The notes under the pieces: generated by a model
Databases searched by the model: none
Told to the model about the DNA's origin: nothing
Seen by the model: only the letters and a program-made list of their open reading frames with translations
Part shown: positions 4,533 through 7,702 of the stretch, piece by piece
How positions within the stretch are numbered: position 1 is the first letter of the stretch
Layout of the letters: every line of letters begins with the position of its first letter
Made by a program: the position numbers and the translations under genes
Assembly: GCA_947450745.1 (NCBI GenBank)
Contig: CANFYD010000167.1
Location: forward strand, 1 to 7,702
DNA from: Burkholderiales bacterium
GTDB lineage: Bacteria; Pseudomonadota; Gammaproteobacteria; Burkholderiales; Burkholderiaceae_C
DNA: 7,702 nt
Direction: 5' to 3'

Positions 4533-7031
4533 ATGACTGCCATTCCCACCCGATCAAGCGCCTTGCTGTGGCGCACATGCGCCTGGCTGATCCTCGCCTG
4601 CACGGCAGCCGCCCCGGCCGCAGCCCAGAACGCTGCCAACGGCAAGTTGCTTTACAACACCCGCTACGGGACCCAGAACCAGGGCTGCTACTCCTGCCAT
4701 GGCGTGCAGGGCAGCACGCTGAGCAACATCAGCAAGATCCGCAACGGGGTCAACAACCCGACGCTGATCCAGAGCGCCATCAACAACAATGTCGGCGGGA
4801 TGCAATACCTTGCGGCCTATCTGTCCAGCGCGCAGGTGATCGACATTGCCGCCTATCTGGGCAACCCGGGCCTGGTGGGCTTGTCGACGGCGGTAGCCAG
4901 TTTGTCCAGCAGCAGCCTGGCGTTCGCTTCGGTCAACCTGGGCAGCAGCAGCGCGGCGCAGTCGGTCACGCTGTCCAACACGGGCACCGGCGCGTTGACG
5001 CTGACCAGCTTGGCCAGCAGCAGCACGTCGTTCAAGGTCACCGGCGGCACTTGTGCGGCCGGCGGGGCGGTGGCGGCGGGCGGCAGTTGCACGGTGACGT
5101 TGACGTTCAGCCCGCTGAGCGCCGGCTCGTTGAGCGGCAGCTTGAGCCTGGTGCACAGCGCCGGTACCTCGACGGTGGCGTTGTCCGGCACCGGCGTGAG
5201 CTTGTCGCCGAGCGCCGCAGCGTCGCCGACCAGCTTGAGTTTCAGCCAAGCGGTGGGCAGCAGCTCGGCCACGCAGGCGGTCACGCTCAGCAACACCGGC
5301 ACGGCAGCGTTGACGGTGTCCAGCTTGAGCTTGAGCGGCACCGCAGCCGGTGACTTTGCCATCGCCAGCGGCGGCACTTGCAGTGCTGCCGGCTCGGTGG
5401 CTGTCGGCAGCAGTTGCACGGTCTTGTTGAGCTTTGCGCCGACCGTGGCCGGTGCGCGCAGTGCCGTGCTGGCGATTGCCCACAATGCCGTCGGCAGCCC
5501 CACCTCAATTACCTTGAGCGGCACCGCCACGGCGCTGCCACAGGCCACGGTGGCGTTGAACGCCAGCAGCCTGGCCTTTGGTGCGCAAACAATCCTCACC
5601 ACAGGTGCGGCGCAGACGCTCAGTTTGAGCAACACCGGCAGCGCGGCGCTCGTGCTGTCCAGCCTGAGCTTGGCCGGCAGCAATGCTGCGGACTTCAAGC
5701 TGGCCGGCACATGTGCGGCCAATGCGAGCATCGCGGCGGGCGGCAGTTGCACGCTGCTGGTGAGCTTTACCCCGCAAGCGCTGGGCAGCCGCAGCGCCAC
5801 CGTCACCGTGGCGTCCAATGCCAGCAACGGCAGCGCGGTGATTGCACTCGGCGGTACCGGCGCCGCCGTGCCCGTGCCCGCCGTCAGCCTGAGCCCGGCC
5901 ACGCTTGACTTTGGTGCCTTGACTGTGGGCGCCGCAGCCGGCAGCCGCACGGTGACGCTGAGCAACAGTGGCAGCGCAGCGCTCAACTTGAGCGGCATTG
6001 CGGTCAGTGGCAACGGCTTCAGCGGCAGCAATGATTGCGGAGCCACGCTGGCGGCGGGCAGCAGCTGCAGCTTGACGTTGGCCTTTGCGCCGAGCGGTGT
6101 GGCGGCCTACAGCGGCTTGGCCAGCATCAGCAGCAATGCAGCCGGCTCACCGCACACGGTCGCTTTGAGCGGCAGTGGGGTGCTGGCCCCGTTGCCGGTG
6201 CTGGCTTGGCAGGGGGCGGCCCCGAGCGGCTTTGGCGAGATTGCCGTGGGCTCGCGCTCGGCACCGCAAGCATTCACGCTGCTCAACCAAGGGCCCGGCG
6301 CGGTCACGCTGACCAGCGTGGCGGTGCAGGGCGGCAGCGTCGGCGAGTTCGTGTTGGGCGGCAGTTGCGCAAGCGGGGCTGCGCTGGCCCTCAACGCCAG
6401 CTGCTCCGGCACGGTGATTTTTGCGCCCGCCGTGGCCGGCAGCCGCAGTGCCAGCCTGAATGTGCTGTCCACCGGCAGCAACCCGGTGGCGCTGGCGCTG
6501 ACCGGGACGGGCGCCGCCACCGCACAAGCGGCGCTGAGTTTGTCTGCCAGCAGCGTGGCGCTGCCGGCCTTGACGGCGGGTGCCACTAGCACCACGGTGC
6601 CGCTGACGCTGACGAACAGCGGCAACACCACCGTCACCCTGAAAGCCCTCAGCCTGAGCAACACGCAGTTCAGCACCGTCGTGGTGTGCGGCACGCTGCC
6701 GCTGGCGCTGGCACCCGGCCAGAGCTGCGAGGTGGACGTCAGCGTCAGCTTGGCAGCCGCAGCCAGCGCCGGTGCCCTGAGCGCCAGCCTGACGGTGAGC
6801 ACCGATGTGGCCAGCCTGACACCCACGGTGGTTTTGACCGGTGTGGTCAATGCCGCTGTGGCAGTGGTGACCGCCACGCCGGCTGCCGGTGGCGGCTGTT
6901 CTCTGGCCCGCCCGGGTGCGCCGTTCGACCCGGTGCTGTGGCTGATGTGCGGGCTGGCTGGTGCCGTGCTGTGGCTGCGCCGTCGCAGTAGTGGCAACAG
7001 CAAGAGCAACAACAGCAGCACCCAGCCGTGA
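4533..7031 (+). CDS. Secreted c-type cytochrome with six choice-of-anchor D (HYDIN-like) repeats and JDVT-CTERM anchor
   Basis: An 832-residue exported protein, probably surface or envelope anchored. The signal peptide has a hydrophobic core at 16-31 with an AAA cleavage site before QNA (about 31/32). Residues 33-113 are a single-heme cytochrome c domain: CYSCH at 52-56 supplies both heme thioethers and the proximal His, and Met90 (GGMQYL) is the likely distal ligand. Six Ig-like repeats of about 100 residues follow (122-222, 225-333, 337-444, 448-549, 554-660, 664-772). Most show LxF near the start, then VTLSNTG, a Cys pair, SFxP, and an ending like ALSGTG. The C-terminus has GGGCS (Cys789), PGAPFDP, a hydrophobic span and RRR at 816-818, the tripartite JDVT-CTERM plan. 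The heme head would be held away from the membrane by the repeat stalk. The preceding protease is its likely sorting enzyme; the following TlpA-like gene may handle its thiols. The repeats are rich in Ser, Ala, Gly and Thr. Electron-transfer function is inferred from the heme motif; partners are unknown. Confidence 0.9.
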   Translation: MTAIPTRSSALLWRTCAWLILACTAAAPAAAQNAANGKLLYNTRYGTQNQGCYSCHGVQGSTLSNISKIRNGVNNPTLIQSAINNNVGGMQYLAAYLSSAQVIDIAAYLGNPGLVGLSTAVASLSSSSLAFASVNLGSSSAAQSVTLSNTGTGALTLTSLASSSTSFKVTGGTCAAGGAVAAGGSCTVTLTFSPLSAGSLSGSLSLVHSAGTSTVALSGTGVSLSPSAAASPTSLSFSQAVGSSSATQAVTLSNTGTAALTVSSLSLSGTAAGDFAIASGGTCSAAGSVAVGSSCTVLLSFAPTVAGARSAVLAIAHNAVGSPTSITLSGTATALPQATVALNASSLAFGAQTILTTGAAQTLSLSNTGSAALVLSSLSLAGSNAADFKLAGTCAANASIAAGGSCTLLVSFTPQALGSRSATVTVASNASNGSAVIALGGTGAAVPVPAVSLSPATLDFGALTVGAAAGSRTVTLSNSGSAALNLSGIAVSGNGFSGSNDCGATLAAGSSCSLTLAFAPSGVAAYSGLASISSNAAGSPHTVALSGSGVLAPLPVLAWQGAAPSGFGEIAVGSRSAPQAFTLLNQGPGAVTLTSVAVQGGSVGEFVLGGSCASGAALALNASCSGTVIFAPAVAGSRSASLNVLSTGSNPVALALTGTGAATAQAALSLSASSVALPALTAGATSTTVPLTLTNSGNTTVTLKALSLSNTQFSTVVVCGTLPLALAPGQSCEVDVSVSLAAAASAGALSASLTVSTDVASLTPTVVLTGVVNAAVAVVTATPAAGGGCSLARPGAPFDPVLWLMCGLAGAVLWLRRRSSGNSKSNNSSTQP
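4896..6848 (+). repeat. Six tandem Ig-like (choice-of-anchor D/HYDIN-type) domain repeats within the cytochrome gene
   Basis: The encoded repeats align on VTLSNTG-like, SCTV-like and FxP-like elements, with Cys pairs at 174/186, 283/295, 394/406, 502/512, 612/624 and 719/732. The first four are most alike; the fifth and sixth have diverged (LLNQGPG and LTNSGNT in place of LSNTGT). The gradient suggests expansion by internal duplication followed by drift toward the anchor end. Confidence 0.85.
6888..6986 (+). other. JDVT-CTERM-like C-terminal sorting signal
   Basis: Encodes residues 786-818 of the cytochrome: GGGCS with the invariant-type Cys789, PGAPFDP, a hydrophobic span of about 18 residues, then RRR. 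This is the plan of Cys-containing CTERM signals, with the cut expected near the Cys. A hydrophilic tail of 14 residues (Ser/Asn-rich, ending STQP) follows the Arg cluster, longer than a minimal signal needs. Confidence 0.82.
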
Positions 7032-7055
7032 TCGATCCGATGAACCCGATGTTTT

Positions 7056-7059
7056 GGAG
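7056..7059 (+). promoter_or_regulatory. Ribosome binding site of the thioredoxin-like gene
   Basis: GGAG lies 7 nt before ATG 7067. It supports that start over an upstream in-frame GTG at 7028 that overlaps the cytochrome stop codon, and over ATGs at 7040 and 7049. The signal peptide begins right at 7067. Confidence 0.75.
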
Positions 7060-7066
7060 TCCCCCC

Positions 7067-7576
7067 ATGAAGAAACTGCTGCGCCTGCTGGCGGGCACCA
7101 CCCTGGCGCTGAACTTGGCGCTGACCACCGCTCCCGCCTTTGCCCTCGACGTGGGGCAGTTGGTGCCCGACATCGAACTGCCCGGTGGCACGGTGCCGCG
7201 CTTGTCCGGCCTGTTGGGCAAGGTGGTTTATGTCGACTTCTGGGCCTCCTGGTGCGGCCCCTGCAAGCAATCATTCCCCTGGATGAACGAGATGCAGCAG
7301 AAATACGCGGCGCGCGGTTTGCAAGTGCTGGCCATCAACCTGGACGCCAAGCGTGGCGACGCCGATGACTTCCTGCTGCGCAACCCGGCGCTGTTCGCGC
7401 TGGCTTTCGACGCCAAGGGCGAGAGCGCCCGGCGCTTGGGCGTGAAGGGCATGCCGACCTCGGTGCTGCTGAATGCCGAAGGCAAGGTGCTCTATGTGCA
7501 CCAGGGCTTCACCCACCAGGACCGCACCGAGCTGGAAGCACGCTTGAGCGCCGCCATTGCCACCAAAAAGAACTGA
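7067..7576 (+). CDS. TlpA/ResA-type thioredoxin-fold thiol-disulfide oxidoreductase, exported
   Basis: A 169-residue protein acting outside the cytoplasmic membrane. The signal peptide begins MKKLLRLL and ends at AFA before LDV (about 27/28). The thioredoxin fold follows: VVYVDFWASWCGPC with redox Cys63 and Cys66, the LAINLD strand (88-93), and the cis-Pro loop GMPTSVLL with Pro130. Such proteins usually act as reductants or isomerases for specific partners, for example in cytochrome c maturation. The gene starts 35 bp after the cytochrome stop and ends 3 bp before the lipoprotein gene, so all three are probably co-transcribed. Likely clients are the heme-binding CYSCH pair, the six Cys pairs of the repeat stalk, the sorting-signal Cys, or the Cys-rich tail expected in the lipoprotein. 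The direction of its reaction cannot be read from the sequence. It is too divergent in context to call ccmG or resA. Confidence 0.92.
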   Translation: MKKLLRLLAGTTLALNLALTTAPAFALDVGQLVPDIELPGGTVPRLSGLLGKVVYVDFWASWCGPCKQSFPWMNEMQQKYAARGLQVLAINLDAKRGDADDFLLRNPALFALAFDAKGESARRLGVKGMPTSVLLNAEGKVLYVHQGFTHQDRTELEARLSAAIATKKN

Positions 7577-7579
7577 GCC

Positions 7580-7702
7580 ATGACACCGATGACTACAAGT
7601 TTTAAAGCGCGCGCCAAGTCCGCCGCCACCGTGCTGACCTTGCTGGCCCTGCTGGGCGGCTGTTCCACCGACAACCCGCCGCAAGCCTGGGAGAAGGGCT
7701 CG
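7580..7702 (+). CDS. Small lipoprotein, DUF4266-like (partial, C-terminus beyond window)
   Basis: Forty-one codons are visible before the window ends. ATG 7580 starts 3 nt after the TlpA-like stop; ATG 7589 is an in-frame alternative. A basic N-terminus (KARAK) and a hydrophobic core lead to the lipobox LGGC, with Cys at about residue 28, followed by STDN. The mature part then reads PQAWEKGS. That WEKG element just after the lipidated Cys is what I recall of DUF4266 lipoproteins, short proteins with a Gly/Cys-rich tail often found beside DUF3570 and ApbE-type flavin transferase genes. The Ser after the acyl-Cys, without Asp at +2, fits outer-membrane destination. Lipoprotein status is firm; the DUF4266 call rests on a few residues, and the diagnostic tail lies outside the window. 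Confidence 0.75.
   Translation, partial: MTPMTTSFKARAKSAATVLTLLALLGGCSTDNPPQAWEKGS

Noticed and set aside
4581..4604. LILAC in the cytochrome signal peptide as a lipobox
   Set aside because: Leu at -2 is unfavourable and a good AAA signal peptidase I site follows; a lipid anchor at the N-terminus would be redundant with the C-terminal sorting signal.
4853..7274. Very long minus-strand frames opposite the cytochrome repeats
   Set aside because: They arise from the high GC and repetitive Ser/Ala/Gly coding on the plus strand. Their Leu/Ala/Pro or Gln/Arg-rich products have no recognisable fold, and the plus strand has ribosome site, signal peptide, heme motif and sorting signal.

Overview
The window looks like chromosome of a high-GC Gram-negative bacterium, most likely a betaproteobacterium of the Burkholderiales type. 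Support comes from the strong G/C third-position bias, an outer-membrane barrel protein ending in Phe, Sec signal peptides, a lipoprotein lipobox, and families typical of that group. No RNA genes, insertion sequences, CRISPR arrays or phage genes were seen. Family assignments are from motif reading only; no database search was run.

Left part (1-3682). A membrane sensor histidine kinase on the minus strand runs off the left edge. It has two membrane segments flanking a large periplasmic sensor, then HAMP, HisKA and an ATPase domain. It is divergent from a two-gene plus-strand operon encoding an outer-membrane porin-like barrel and a small secreted PstS-like (phosphate-binding-type) protein. 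No ABC permease or ATPase accompanies the binding protein. The kinase/porin/binding-protein set looks like a sensing module for an anion or small solute. A sigma-54-like promoter (GG-N10-GC with TTGC) lies just upstream of the porin.

Middle spacer (3683-3996). This 314-bp gene-free stretch is highly structured. It holds a degenerate 10-bp tandem repeat just after the binding-protein stop, then three direct TGCGCAA copies, the last forming a 9-bp-arm palindrome with an inverted copy, then a good sigma-54-like promoter (TTGGCCC-N5-TTGC). The order and spacing resemble an enhancer-binding-protein site upstream of an RpoN promoter.

Right part (3997-7702). This probable operon begins with a CPBP/Rce1-type glutamic intramembrane protease matching the MrtJ idea (the predicted JDVT-CTERM sorting enzyme). 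Next is an 832-residue secreted protein with an N-terminal c-type heme domain (CYSCH, probable Met ligand), six Ig-like choice-of-anchor D/HYDIN-type repeats each with a Cys pair, and a C-terminal JDVT-CTERM-like signal (GGGC, PGAPFDP, hydrophobic span, RRR). Then come a TlpA/ResA-type thioredoxin-fold protein and the start of a small lipoprotein resembling DUF4266. Together they read as a dedicated sorting protease, its surface-anchored cytochrome substrate, a thiol-disulfide helper and an accessory lipoprotein. A cell-envelope redox or electron-transfer role is inferred, not shown.
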